Of a stretch of DNA of 57,495 nucleotides, positions 31,166-41,100 are shown piece by piece. The notes beneath the pieces were generated by a model. The model was given only the letters and a program-made list of their open reading frames with translations, ran no database searches and was not told the DNA's origin. The translations under genes were made by a program, and so were the position numbers. This DNA comes from a virus. Where the stretch lies: the IMG/VR virus record IMGVR_UViG_3300034071_002361, positions 1 to 57,495 of that record. The stretch is one strand, 5' to 3'. Positions within the stretch are counted from its first letter, which is position 1, and each line of letters opens with the position of its first letter.

Positions 31166-34100
31166 GCCGCGCGCCGGCCATTGCGCTGACCGGCGGCCTC
31201 GACCTCACGACGCCAGCGCCGCTCGCCCGCCCCGGCACTCTCGCCGACTGCGAGAACTACGAGGTCGGCAGCCGTGTCGGCTACACCCGCGTCGACGGGT
31301 TCGAGCGCTTCGACGGGCGTCCGGGCGTCGCCGAGTTCCGCTGCCTGCGCTTGTCGATCTCAGGCATCTCTGGCTCGTTCTCGCTGCGCGATCGCATCAT
31401 CTTCGCGACCGGCATGCCGGCCCTCGGCCATCAGGGCGTCGATGGCTACATCGCCAGCATCAGCCAGAGCGGCTCGAGCGCGACGATCAGCGTCATCTTC
31501 GCCGGCGGCATGTCCGACCCGATTGTTCCGGACACCATCACCAACCAGACCGGAACGGGCTCGGCCAACTGCACCGCGTTCGAGTCGCTGTCCGTCCCTG
31601 ACGGCGAGCAGCAGGACTTCGACTATGCGCTCCTGCAGCTTGCCACCTCGCGGCGCGCCGAGATCGAGACGGTGCCGGGTCGCGCCGGCAGCGACGTGCT
31701 TGGCGGCTTCCTGTTCAAGAACAACGTCTACGCCATCCGCGATCTTCCGCGGGTCAACTTCGAGGGCGGTTACTACACCGACTCCGACGAAGGGCTGCAC
31801 ATCACGATTGATCTCGTCGAGTACAAGATCCTCGATGTCGTGGTGCTTGGCGAGCAGTCGGGCTATGTCGTCTACGACCCGGTCCCCGCCAGCGGCACCG
31901 ATGCCGTTGGCATCGATTCGCCAACGCTGGCATCGCTGCCGCTCAGCGGTTCGCTCAGCTCGGGGTTCGTCGGCATCCCGTACTCCGACGGCCTGTCCGT
32001 AAGCGGCGGCGTCGCCCCGTACTTCTGGTCGCTGGCAGAGAGCGACACAGGCGCTCCTGCACCGCCCGAGCCCGGAGACCTGTCGGAGGTCACGCTGCAG
32101 TCGGAGGTCACGCCAGCGGCGCTGTGGCGCGCCACGAGCACTGGCTGGTCGCGCGTGGACCTCGGCCGAGAGATGGCCTTCACCGGCGGAACCAGCTTCC
32201 TGCGCAACACGCCCCGGGCACTGAGCCTCGACGCGGCCGACGTCAAGACGTCGGCATGGCTGTTTCCGACGACCAGCACCATCAACACGGTCAGTGCGCC
32301 GAACATCAATGCCGACGACGGCACGACTGCATCGCTCGGCGGTGCCGACGGGCAGACGGTCCTGTGCAAGGGGTTCAGCTTCACCAGCATCCCTGCCGGC
32401 GCCCAGATCCTCGGCATCGAGGTTCGCATCGAGCGCCAGTCCAACGTCGGCAACAAGGCCTTCGATGGCGCCGTCATCCTGACCGGCGTCAGCGGCGGCG
32501 TGCAGAACAAGGCGGCTGGCGAGTGGCCGACCGCCCTGACCCTCGCCACGTACGGCGGCGCCGACGACCTGTGGGGCAGCGAGAACATCACGCGAGACGT
32601 GCTCGGTGATCCCGAGTTCGGCGTCATGTTCCTCGTGCGCCGCTCGAATCCGGCCAACGCCATCGTCGCGACGATCGACCACGTGTCGATCAGGGTGACG
32701 TACGCGGAGCGCGCCGGCATGCCGGCCTTCCTGTGGGACGGCACATCGGACGTCCCGGTCACCATCATCAACGTGCAAGCCCTGTCCGGAGACTTCGGCG
32801 CATCGAGTGCCGCCGGCTACATCACCATGACCGCGGCGGTGAACTCTGCCAAGCCGCGACTGGTCAAGGTCGGCGACCAGATCCGCAGCGCCGCGGCCGG
32901 CGGCGGCAACCTGCTCGGCGTCGTCGCCTCGCGTGACCGCCCCATCTTCCTGCCCGGGCAGTTCGAGGTCGACAACAACCGAAGCGCGTACCGCTGGGAG
33001 CAGTACAACTTCTTTGGCGAGGACCGCTACACCTCCATGTACGGCGTCAGCGGCGCTGGCCCTGCGATGTCGTTCGACGGAACCAACGCGATCAAGATCC
33101 GCGTCCCGCTCTCGCCGGGGCAGGATGTCCCGAGGCATATCGCGAAGCACGGAACCATGCTTGCCCTCGGCTACTTCAGCGGCGCGGTCATCTTCTCGGC
33201 CGTTGGCGAGCCGACCGAAATGCGCGCTGCCTTCGGCGCCGCCGCAATCGAGGTTGGCGACAGGCTCACCGCCCTTGCCCCGGGCGGCGGTGATGCGCTG
33301 ACCATCGTGTGCGAGGCCAGCACCTACGTGCTGCGAGGACTGTCGCAGTCGGTGTTCACGCAGAACACCGTCAGCGCGCGACGCGGCGCGATCGAATACA
33401 CGCTTGCCGATCCGGGCAAGACGATCATCGCCGACAGCTTCGGCCTCTTCATCGCCGACTCGCCGGAAAGCTTTGAGCCGGCAAACCGCCAGTACATGAG
33501 CGAGCCCGTGCAGCCGTGGCTGCGCGAGCGACTGCAGGCGACCATCAGCAACGAGCAGCGCTTCCTGCGTCCCGTTGCGGCGCTGGCTGTTCGGTCGAAG
33601 AACCAGTACCGCCTGTACTTCCGCGATGGCCGCGTGCTCACGATGACGATGAGCAATGCCGGAATCGAGATCACCAAGCAGCGCCTCTACTCCGGAAGCG
33701 AGGGCCTTGTCGTTCGAAACATCTGGACGGGCATCGACGCCAGCGGACGCGAGCGAATCTTCTGCTCGTTCAATGCGGCCAAGCAGGGCTACGTGTTCGA
33801 GGCGGATGTTGGCCGATCGTTCGACGGCGAGGCGGTCAGTGCGTTCTTCGTGCTGAACCCCTACAACGCCGGCAGCATCAGTCAGGACAAGGTCATCGAT
33901 CGCTGGTTCTTCGGCGGCACTGGCGGCTACGCCTCGCTTCAGTGGTCGGTAGGCGTCGACGGCAAGTACCCGGACGGTGGCCAGCAGCAGGCCGACCTCG
34001 GCCGCGCGTCGGACGATTCGACGCCACAGAACGGCAGCCGCCGCGCGGCCAAGATGGGCAGCGTCGACCGCCCTGCCGAGGGCAAGGACTTCCTGCTCAG

Positions 34101-34200
34101 GGTCGACAGCTTGACCGACAGCGAGGCGCCGCACAGCCTGCAGTACATCGAACCGTTCATGGAAGCCCGTGGCGACAGCCGCGGCAACCGAGGAAACTGA
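31162..34200 (+). CDS. Tail nozzle / hub protein with an inserted Ig-like segment, 1012 aa
   Basis: Follows the adaptor, as nozzle proteins do in podoviruses. The start (AIALTGGLDLTTPAPLARPG, YEVGSRVGYTRVDGFERF) and the late part (LGYFSGAVIFSAVGEPTEMR, GLFIADSPESFEPANRQYMS) are nozzle-like beta-propeller pieces. Residues about 255-295 hold a single Ig-type module start (LPLSGSLSSGFVGIPYSDGL, APYFWSLAES) matching the modules of the 20392-22509 adhesin, and residues 295-530 form an extra beta domain. Unusually long for a nozzle because of these insertions. Confidence 0.78.
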   Translation: MSRAPAIALTGGLDLTTPAPLARPGTLADCENYEVGSRVGYTRVDGFERFDGRPGVAEFRCLRLSISGISGSFSLRDRIIFATGMPALGHQGVDGYIASISQSGSSATISVIFAGGMSDPIVPDTITNQTGTGSANCTAFESLSVPDGEQQDFDYALLQLATSRRAEIETVPGRAGSDVLGGFLFKNNVYAIRDLPRVNFEGGYYTDSDEGLHITIDLVEYKILDVVVLGEQSGYVVYDPVPASGTDAVGIDSPTLASLPLSGSLSSGFVGIPYSDGLSVSGGVAPYFWSLAESDTGAPAPPEPGDLSEVTLQSEVTPAALWRATSTGWSRVDLGREMAFTGGTSFLRNTPRALSLDAADVKTSAWLFPTTSTINTVSAPNINADDGTTASLGGADGQTVLCKGFSFTSIPAGAQILGIEVRIERQSNVGNKAFDGAVILTGVSGGVQNKAAGEWPTALTLATYGGADDLWGSENITRDVLGDPEFGVMFLVRRSNPANAIVATIDHVSIRVTYAERAGMPAFLWDGTSDVPVTIINVQALSGDFGASSAAGYITMTAAVNSAKPRLVKVGDQIRSAAAGGGNLLGVVASRDRPIFLPGQFEVDNNRSAYRWEQYNFFGEDRYTSMYGVSGAGPAMSFDGTNAIKIRVPLSPGQDVPRHIAKHGTMLALGYFSGAVIFSAVGEPTEMRAAFGAAAIEVGDRLTALAPGGGDALTIVCEASTYVLRGLSQSVFTQNTVSARRGAIEYTLADPGKTIIADSFGLFIADSPESFEPANRQYMSEPVQPWLRERLQATISNEQRFLRPVAALAVRSKNQYRLYFRDGRVLTMTMSNAGIEITKQRLYSGSEGLVVRNIWTGIDASGRERIFCSFNAAKQGYVFEADVGRSFDGEAVSAFFVLNPYNAGSISQDKVIDRWFFGGTGGYASLQWSVGVDGKYPDGGQQQADLGRASDDSTPQNGSRRAAKMGSVDRPAEGKDFLLRVDSLTDSEAPHSLQYIEPFMEARGDSRGNRGN

Positions 34201-34201
34201 A

Positions 34202-35563
34202 ATGGCGCAGCCGCTCATGTCCAATGCCGCAGTCATGCTCCCGCAGGAGGAGAAGCTGGGCTCGGTCACCCCGGCCATGACGCCGGCGCCGGTGCCGACC
34301 CCGGGCGTTGGGATGGTCAGCAGCAAGGCGTCGGTCGGCCCTGACTCGCCGCCGAACTTCGAGCGCAGCCGCGGGCCGATGCCGGGCGACGGGACAATCC
34401 CGATGCCCAAGCCCAATGCCGCGCCCGGCGAGACGCCGATGCCCAAGTACCCCGGGACGGTCGACTCGGCAACCCCGATGCCCAAGCCGCGCCCGCAGCT
34501 CATGGGCTCTGGCACGGCGCCGTCCGCGCCTTCGACGACGGCCGGCCTCGGCGTCGCGAGCGTTGGCGACTGGCGAGCTGGGTTCAGCGAGACGGATCGT
34601 GCAGCGGTCACGCGCTCTGTGCAGGACAGCGAGCTGACCAGCAAGCAGCTCAGCCGCCTGATCGACGAGAACGGCCGCTACATCCAGCAGGCCCGGCTCG
34701 GCGCTCGCGAGGGCGCCGCTTCGCGCGGCATGCTGACCTCGAGCTTCGCTGCTGGCGCAGCCGAGCGTGCGGCCATCGATGCGGCGATGCCTATCGCTCA
34801 GGCTGACGCCAACACGTACTTCAGCACCTCGTCCGAGAACATGGCCGCCCAGAATCAGGACGCCATGCAGGATCAGGCTGGCGGCCGGCAGCTGCTCGGG
34901 CAGGACATCGGCCTTCGTGCCAATGCGTCGGAGTCGGCTCTCAATCGCCAGTTCCAGAGTTCCGAGAACGAGGTCGGTCGACAGTTCCAGAGCAGCGAGG
35001 CTGCAACCGAGCGAGGCTGGCGCAGCACCGAGGCCGGGCGGGATCGCGATCAGCAGACGCGGCTCGAGGATCTCCGTCGCCAGTTCGAGGCGTCGCAGAA
35101 CGAGCAGGAGCGAGCGCGCCTCCGCGAGGCGATGAACAACGAGATGGCGTTCAATCGCGAGCAGGGCGACCTGACGCGACAGCAGCAGCGCGTCAGCGAG
35201 TACAACAACCTGATGGCCAACCGCGAGGCACAGCTCTCGCAGCAGCTTTCGGCGATCTTCAGCAACACCAACATGAAGCCGGAGGAGCAGGCACGCGCCG
35301 CAGAAAACGCCCGCGCCGTGTTCACCTCGACGACCGCCAGCTTCAATGCCGCGTTCGCGCAGGGCGTGCCTTCGATCTTCATGCGGCCCTACGAGATGCA
35401 GCAGCCTGCCCCGGGCACGCAGCCGACGACCCCGGTGGCGCCGACGACGCCGGCGGGAACGGGCCTCCAGCCCGGGTTCACCCCGATCCCCGGCACTGAT
35501 CTGGCCAGCGGCCCGGGCGGCGTGATCCGCCGCGCCATCGATGTGGCGCTCGCCCGCGGATGA
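34202..35563 (+). CDS. Probable internal virion protein, 453 aa
   Basis: I use ATG 34202, with GAGGAAACTGAA upstream; an in-frame ATG at 34169 inside the nozzle gene is less likely. Pro-rich N-terminus (PAPVPTPGVGMVSSKASVGP), then long Gln/Arg/Glu-rich helical repeats (SALNRQFQSSENEVGRQFQS, LEDLRRQFEASQNEQERARL) and a Pro/Thr tail. This composition and position fit ejected inner-core proteins. No enzymatic motif. Confidence 0.68.
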   Translation: MAQPLMSNAAVMLPQEEKLGSVTPAMTPAPVPTPGVGMVSSKASVGPDSPPNFERSRGPMPGDGTIPMPKPNAAPGETPMPKYPGTVDSATPMPKPRPQLMGSGTAPSAPSTTAGLGVASVGDWRAGFSETDRAAVTRSVQDSELTSKQLSRLIDENGRYIQQARLGAREGAASRGMLTSSFAAGAAERAAIDAAMPIAQADANTYFSTSSENMAAQNQDAMQDQAGGRQLLGQDIGLRANASESALNRQFQSSENEVGRQFQSSEAATERGWRSTEAGRDRDQQTRLEDLRRQFEASQNEQERARLREAMNNEMAFNREQGDLTRQQQRVSEYNNLMANREAQLSQQLSAIFSNTNMKPEEQARAAENARAVFTSTTASFNAAFAQGVPSIFMRPYEMQQPAPGTQPTTPVAPTTPAGTGLQPGFTPIPGTDLASGPGGVIRRAIDVALARG

Positions 35564-36006
35564 TTGCTCGCGCAGCCACCATGAACGATCTTCCGGCGAT
35601 CATGGAGTACAGCCGGCCAGCCTGCGAGTCGTCGCCGACTTGGGCCGGCCTCGGCTACAACTCGGTGATCTGGCGGCGGACGCTGATGTCGTCGTTCAAG
35701 GATCCGACGATGTGCGTGTTCGGCGCGTTCGCCGGCGGCAAGTGCCACGGCATTCTCGTCGGCATGTCGATGCCGGCCCCGTGGTGCGCTGGCTTTCTCG
35801 CCAGCGATCTCGTGTTCGTCGCTGATCGAGCCGGCGACAAGCTGCTCGACCTGTTCATCGAGTGGTGCGACAAGCGGAAAATCAGGCGAATGGACATGGG
35901 CGTCAGCGACACTGGTCGCGACGAGGCGAAGGATCGGCTGTTCAAGTCGAAGGGCTTTGGTCGCGCTGGCGGCGTGTACTTCAGGATCAACGAGGTGGCG
36001 AAATGA
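35560..36006 (+). CDS. GNAT-type acetyltransferase-like protein, 148 aa
   Basis: N-terminus IARAATMNDLPAIMEYSRPA is the usual GNAT first strand-helix. DLVFVADRAGDKLLDLFIEW corresponds to the acetyl-CoA site strand and helix, though the classical Q/RxxGxG/A loop is weak (ADRAGDK). MDMGVSDTGRDEAKDRLFKS and KGFGRAGGVYFRI match the C-terminal part. Acyltransferases of this kind recur in podovirus virion-gene clusters. Substrate unknown. Confidence 0.75.
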   Translation: MIARAATMNDLPAIMEYSRPACESSPTWAGLGYNSVIWRRTLMSSFKDPTMCVFGAFAGGKCHGILVGMSMPAPWCAGFLASDLVFVADRAGDKLLDLFIEWCDKRKIRRMDMGVSDTGRDEAKDRLFKSKGFGRAGGVYFRINEVAK

Positions 36007-36866
36007 GTGCCGTGAAAAAGGCCGTCAAGAAGGTCGGCAAGTGGGTCAAGAAGAACTGGAAGAAGATCGTCATCGCAGTGGCGATCGTCTTCACTGCCGG
36101 CGCTGCTGCCGGCGGCCTCGCTGCGATGAAGGGCGCGTTTGCCGCCAAGGGGATCATGGGAGGCATCGGGGCCACCCTCAAAGCCGGAGCTGCCGCCATA
36201 GGCAGCGTGGCAACAGGTGGAGGCATCGCTGGCGCTCAGGCCGCTGCAGGCGGCGTGCTCAATGCTGCGGCGGGCACCGCTGCGGCGGGCACTGCGGGCG
36301 CTGCCGGCGCCGGCGCGGCCAAGCTGGCCACGACCACCGCCGCCAAGGGAACCGCCACTGCGGCGACCAAGGGCGCGGCTGCGGCAACCACCAAGGGCGC
36401 AGCCGCGGCCAGCGGTAAGGCCGCAGCAGCGACGACCGCCAAGACCGCGGCCACAACCGCCAAGGCAGCAACTACTACGGCGTCGACCAAGGCAGCTGCG
36501 GCCACGACGGCAAAAGCCGCCGCGCCGGCAGCGACCAAGGTGGCGGCTGCGACCGCGCCTGCCGCGAAGGCAGCGGGCGCCGTTGGTGCAGCTGCTCCTG
36601 CTGCCCCGGCCGCCGGCGGGTTCATGAACTCGCTGGGCGGTCAAGCGGTCATCCAAGGCGGGCTCGGGCTGCTGTCCGGCTACATGCAGGGCCGGGCCGC
36701 TGACGATGAGCAGCAGGATCAGGGCTACTACGGCGTCGGCCTCAACGGCAACGCCAGCGTCGGCCCGGAGCGCCTGTCGTTCCGCGACCAGAACATCACC
36801 GGCGGCACGCAGACGTGGGCACGTCCGAGCCGACAGCTCATCTACGATCCGGCCACCGAGGGCTGA
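36003..36866 (+). CDS. Ala/Thr/Lys-rich protein with cationic N-terminus and membrane segment, 287 aa
   Basis: ATG 36003 overlaps the preceding stop. Starts MSAVKKAVKKVGKWVKKNWK, then a hydrophobic segment (IVIAVAIVFTAGAAAGGLAA). Residues about 95-200 are degenerate Ala/Thr/Lys repeats (KGAAAATTKGAAAASGKAAA) like histone-H1 tails. The final 80 residues are ordinary (NSLGGQAVIQGGLGLLSGYM). Likely an ejected virion protein that touches membrane and DNA. No family recognised. Confidence 0.7.
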   Translation: MSAVKKAVKKVGKWVKKNWKKIVIAVAIVFTAGAAAGGLAAMKGAFAAKGIMGGIGATLKAGAAAIGSVATGGGIAGAQAAAGGVLNAAAGTAAAGTAGAAGAGAAKLATTTAAKGTATAATKGAAAATTKGAAAASGKAAAATTAKTAATTAKAATTTASTKAAAATTAKAAAPAATKVAAATAPAAKAAGAVGAAAPAAPAAGGFMNSLGGQAVIQGGLGLLSGYMQGRAADDEQQDQGYYGVGLNGNASVGPERLSFRDQNITGGTQTWARPSRQLIYDPATEG

Positions 36867-36868
36867 CC

Positions 36869-37465
36869 ATGGACCCGATGCAGGAACAGCAGCAGACCGG
36901 TGGCGACGACGCCGACACCCAGACCTTCAAGCAGATGGTCAATGGGCTCGTCGGCCACATGTTTGGCGCCGGCGAAGAGGGCATCAAGAAGCGCCTGCGC
37001 GATGGGGCCCAGCAGCTCCCGCAGACCATGGGCACGCTCGCGCTGACGATGATCGAGGAGGCGACGCGCCAAGCTGACGAGGCCGGCGCCCAGTACGACA
37101 CCGACATGCTGCTTGGCGTGGCCTCGGAGGTGATCGACAACCTCATCGACATGGCTGATGCCATGGGCCTGATCGAAGGAACCAGCGACGACAATCTCCG
37201 CGAGGACGCGATGATGCACGCCGTCGAGTCCTACGCCATGACGGCGGAGCCCGGCAGCGAGGAGCAGGAGGCGGCGCAGCAGATGCTGCAGCAGTTCCAG
37301 CAGGACGGCACGATGGCCGAGGCCGAGGCGACCATCGCGGAGATGGGCAAGCGCCGCGGCGTCGACCCGTTCTCGGATGGCGACGCGCCCGTTGACGGCG
37401 GCCAGTCGGCTGGCCAGCCTGCCCCCGGTACGGCCGGTCCCCGGCCACTGATGCAGGGAGCCTGA
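36869..37465 (+). CDS. Hypothetical virion-region protein, 198 aa
   Basis: Acidic, Gln/Met-rich helical protein (MNPL-type motifs absent): QETFKQMV-like start TQTFKQMVNGLVGHMFGAGE, then QTMGTLALTMIEEATRQADE and LLGVASEVIDNLIDMADAMG. Ends in a Gly/Pro tail. Starts at ATG 36869 three bases after the previous stop. No family recognised. Confidence 0.7.
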   Translation: MDPMQEQQQTGGDDADTQTFKQMVNGLVGHMFGAGEEGIKKRLRDGAQQLPQTMGTLALTMIEEATRQADEAGAQYDTDMLLGVASEVIDNLIDMADAMGLIEGTSDDNLREDAMMHAVESYAMTAEPGSEEQEAAQQMLQQFQQDGTMAEAEATIAEMGKRRGVDPFSDGDAPVDGGQSAGQPAPGTAGPRPLMQGA

Positions 37466-37467
37466 TC

Positions 37468-38118
37468 ATGTCGAAGCGCGCACGCCGCATGGCACTGATG
37501 GGCGCAGCTCAAGGCGCGCTGCAGGGCGTGCAGACGTGGCTCAATGCGCAGATCCAGCAGCAGCGAGAAGATCGTCTTGCTGCCATTCGCGCGCAGGAGC
37601 GTGGCGAGGATCGCGCATTCCAGCGCGAGACCATGCAGATGCAGGCCGACCAGCGTCAGGCCGAGCGGGGCGAGGACCGCGAATTCCAGACCACGATGCG
37701 CGAGGGTGACCGCGAGTTCCAGCGGCAGACGCTCGAGATGCAGCAGCGGCAGCAGCTGGAGTTGGCAGATAAGTCGCGCGATACGCAGCTTGCCGTCGCC
37801 GGCACGTATCGCCAGCCGCAGGAATCTGCGCCGCTTCGCTACCTCGTGAACCGCAATGGCAACGAGGTCGAGGTGGCCGGCAACGAGCGCCAGCCCGGCG
37901 ATGTCACCATGGGCGCGATCACTGCCAGTGGCGGATTTGTTCCGATTCGTCGCAGCCAACCCGGCAGCCAGTCGAGCGGCGGACGTGACCGCCCGCTGAT
38001 GGGCGAGTCGACTTCGCGACCGGGCGGAGTGATGGCTGACGAGTCCACCGGCGGCGGCGTCGAGAAGCCCGTCTGGGACCAAAAGCTCGGAAGGTTCGTT
38101 CTTCCGTCTCAGCAGTAA
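37468..38118 (+). CDS. Hypothetical virion-region protein, 216 aa
   Basis: Basic N-terminus (MSKRARRMALMGAAQGALQG), then Gln/Arg/Glu-rich helix with a loose repeat (GEDRAFQRETMQMQADQ, GEDREFQTTMREG, DREFQRQTLEMQ). Ends in a disordered Gly/Ser/Arg tail. Composition like the 34202 protein; a second inner-core candidate. No family recognised. Confidence 0.7.
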   Translation: MSKRARRMALMGAAQGALQGVQTWLNAQIQQQREDRLAAIRAQERGEDRAFQRETMQMQADQRQAERGEDREFQTTMREGDREFQRQTLEMQQRQQLELADKSRDTQLAVAGTYRQPQESAPLRYLVNRNGNEVEVAGNERQPGDVTMGAITASGGFVPIRRSQPGSQSSGGRDRPLMGESTSRPGGVMADESTGGGVEKPVWDQKLGRFVLPSQQ

Positions 38119-38154
38119 AAGAAAAACCGCAGCACTACAACTTGAGAGGTAAGC

Positions 38155-41100
38155 ATGCGCCGCATTCAGGTGCCGTCGGGACGGATCTTCGAGTTCCCAA
38201 CCGACGCGACGGACGACCAGATCAACGAGTTCCTATCGGGCCTTGATCAGCGCACGCTTTCCGAAGAGCGCAGCACAGCTCGAGCTGCTGGCGACATCGG
38301 CGTCGACTTCGCAGCCGGCGTCGCTGGCATGGTCCCGACCGCGATCGATGCGGTGCAGGTCGACGAGGTGCCTCGCGCTGTAACTGCCGAAGGCCGGGCG
38401 CGCGCCCTGATGGGCGAAACCGCTGGCGACATCGTCGGTGCAATCCAGAGCGTCAGCCCGGCTGGCGACATCGAGAAGCGCACGATTCGCGCCACGGAGA
38501 TGGCTGCCGGCGGACTGCGCGGCGCGGGCGAAACGCTTCAGGAAGTTGGCGCCATGCCCGGCCGCCCCGTCGAGCAGGCCCTGACCGCAACCGGCATCCC
38601 GGGCGCAGCGCTCATCGGCAGGAACGTCGACAAGATCGGTGGCTTCTTGCAGCGCGCTGGCGACTTCATCGGCGGCGACATTGCTGAGGCGCGCGCCACG
38701 GAGAATGCGCAGCGCGTTGCTGCCGGGCAGAAAACGCTCGAGCAGGAATCGCAGCAGCAGGTCACCAGTCGAGCGGCTAACGCGGTCAGCGGCTTTGTCG
38801 ACGATCAGGCGAACAACCTGCGAAGCGATTACGCCAATGCCATCTCCGCCGAGATGGGCAAGGCCATTGATGGCGGCGTCGGCACCACTGCCGAGTTCAT
38901 TGCCGACAGCCCGGGCGAGGCACTCAGCGCTGTGCTCGGCGGCTCGGCGGCCTACCTGATCCCGGGCCTTGCCTCGGCCCGTCTGGCCAAGATCGCCGGC
39001 GCGTCGGAGGGTCTTGCCACGGCCGCGGCGGTGCAAGGCACCAGCGCCGTCGTATCGGCGCAGGGCGCCGAGGGGGCCCGAGACCTCGTCATGGGCATGA
39101 GCGAGGAGCAGCTGCTCAGCGTGCCCGAGTACATGGCCGAGCGTGACCGCGGCCTTGACCACGAGCAGGCCCAGCTCGCCATCGCCAACAAGGCGTACGA
39201 CGCCGCTGCAGGCGCAGGCTTCGCGCTGAACGCCACCACTGGCGCCGTCGCCCAGCGCCTTGGCCTCGCCCCGGTCGAGCAGCTCATGGCCCGTGGCGGC
39301 CGCATCCCGGGTGTTGGCCGCGTCGCCGGCGCCGTGGGCTCTGCGATTCGCGAGGCCCCGGGCGAGGCGCTGCAGGGCGCGGGTGAGGCCCTTGGCCAAA
39401 ACCTTGGCGGCGTCGCCGCCGGGACCATGGAGGGCCGCGACGCCTTCGAGGGCGTCGGTGCCAATGCGCTGCTCGAGGCCGCGGCCGGCGCCGGAATCGG
39501 CGGCATCACCGGCTTCGTTGCCCCTCAGGCCAAGGCGGCCGAGGTCACCAGCCAGCCGACCGACCAGACCAACCCGGCGGCTCAGGCCGCCCGGGACGTG
39601 GCAGAGATCTACAGCGCGGCTCGTCAGGCCGAGCAGGAGCGCCCCAGCGCGCCGCCTGCCACCGCCCCCGTCGACGCTGCGCCAGAGCAGCCGGCGCCCG
39701 CCACAGCCTCGCCTGCTTCGCTCATGGGCGGCTTCGCCGCCGCGACCCCGCTCGACCAGAACGCCAAGCCCGCTGACGAACTCGAGGCCCAGCTCCAGCA
39801 GGCCGGCGCTGCCCCGGTCATCCGCCCTGCCGCGGAGCCCGAAGGCATGGCTGCGCTCGAGGCCTTCCAGCGTCAGCAGGCTGCACAGAATCCCCCGGCG
39901 TCGACCTCCGCTCCGTTGGGCGAAACGCCTCAACATGACGGCGCGGTAACGCCGGGGGCCCAATCGCGTCCGCGGCCGCGCGACCTGCCGGCCGTCGTGC
40001 CGTCGCCGAAGCGCGCCAAGGTTCCGCTGCGCGAGCTGAAGGCCGCCGGCCAGACGCAGCTCCCGCCGATCCGCCCGGCAGTTCCCGTCCGCGCCCCAGT
40101 CGTGGCGCCGCCCCCGGACGTTGCCGCCGCGGTGGCCGCGCAGCCTGACCGCATCAGCTTCAGCGACAACGACGTCGTCGCCCGGGCCAAGCTCGAGCAG
40201 ACCTTCCTCGGCTTCGGCATCGAGCCGGAGCTGGCGCGCACCATGGCGCAGAACGACACCGTCCCCAGTGGCGCCATCCGCGACAGCGTTACCGGCGGCT
40301 TCGACGGTCGCGCCGACGGCGTCAAGTCCGGCACCCTGCAGCGCGCGATCGACCACGTCGACCAGACGGGCGAGGATTCGTTCTTCGTCAGTGCCGACAT
40401 CAGCAACCTCGGCGGCCTGAACAAGTTCCACAACGACGTGGCCGACGAGGCGAACCGCGACTTCCGCGGCCTGACCGACGTCCTGCTGGAGGAGCTGCGC
40501 GCCACCGGCGCCGACGTCGTCCCCATGCGTACCGGCGGCGACGAGGTCGGCTACGTGGTCGTGAACGCTTCGCAAGAAGCTGTCAATGCGGCCACCGAAC
40601 GAGCACGGTCCCGTGCCGTGGAGTATGCTCGGTCCCGGGGCTTCGACCAGATCCCGCACACCAAGGCGTCCCGCACCGACAAGGGCGTGACTTTCCACAC
40701 CGGGGTGGCGCGCATCCAGCCGGGCCTGACCGTCGAGGAGATCGCCCGCGAGGCAGACCTCGGCGTGAATGCCAGCAAGAATGCGGCCTCGCCAACCAAG
40801 GAGACGAGCACCAATGAGCGACGAGAAGCGACTGGAGAGGCTGGGCCTCTCGCATCTGGCGGACAAGCCGGACGAGCTGCAGGCGGAGACGCAGCGGCAG
40901 CTGGCGGAACTGCGGGCGAAGTCGGATCGACTGCGCAGCGAGCGGATGGCCAGCGCCCCGGCGCCGCGCCGCAGCCCGATGGCGGCAGCCCCGGCCAAGT
41001 AGCCGGCGGCACTGCGCCGGCTTCCGCTGGCGCACGCATCGACCCCTTCGTCGAGTCGACCGTTCGCGCGCTGGGCCTGAGCCCGGATGCTGTGGCCATC

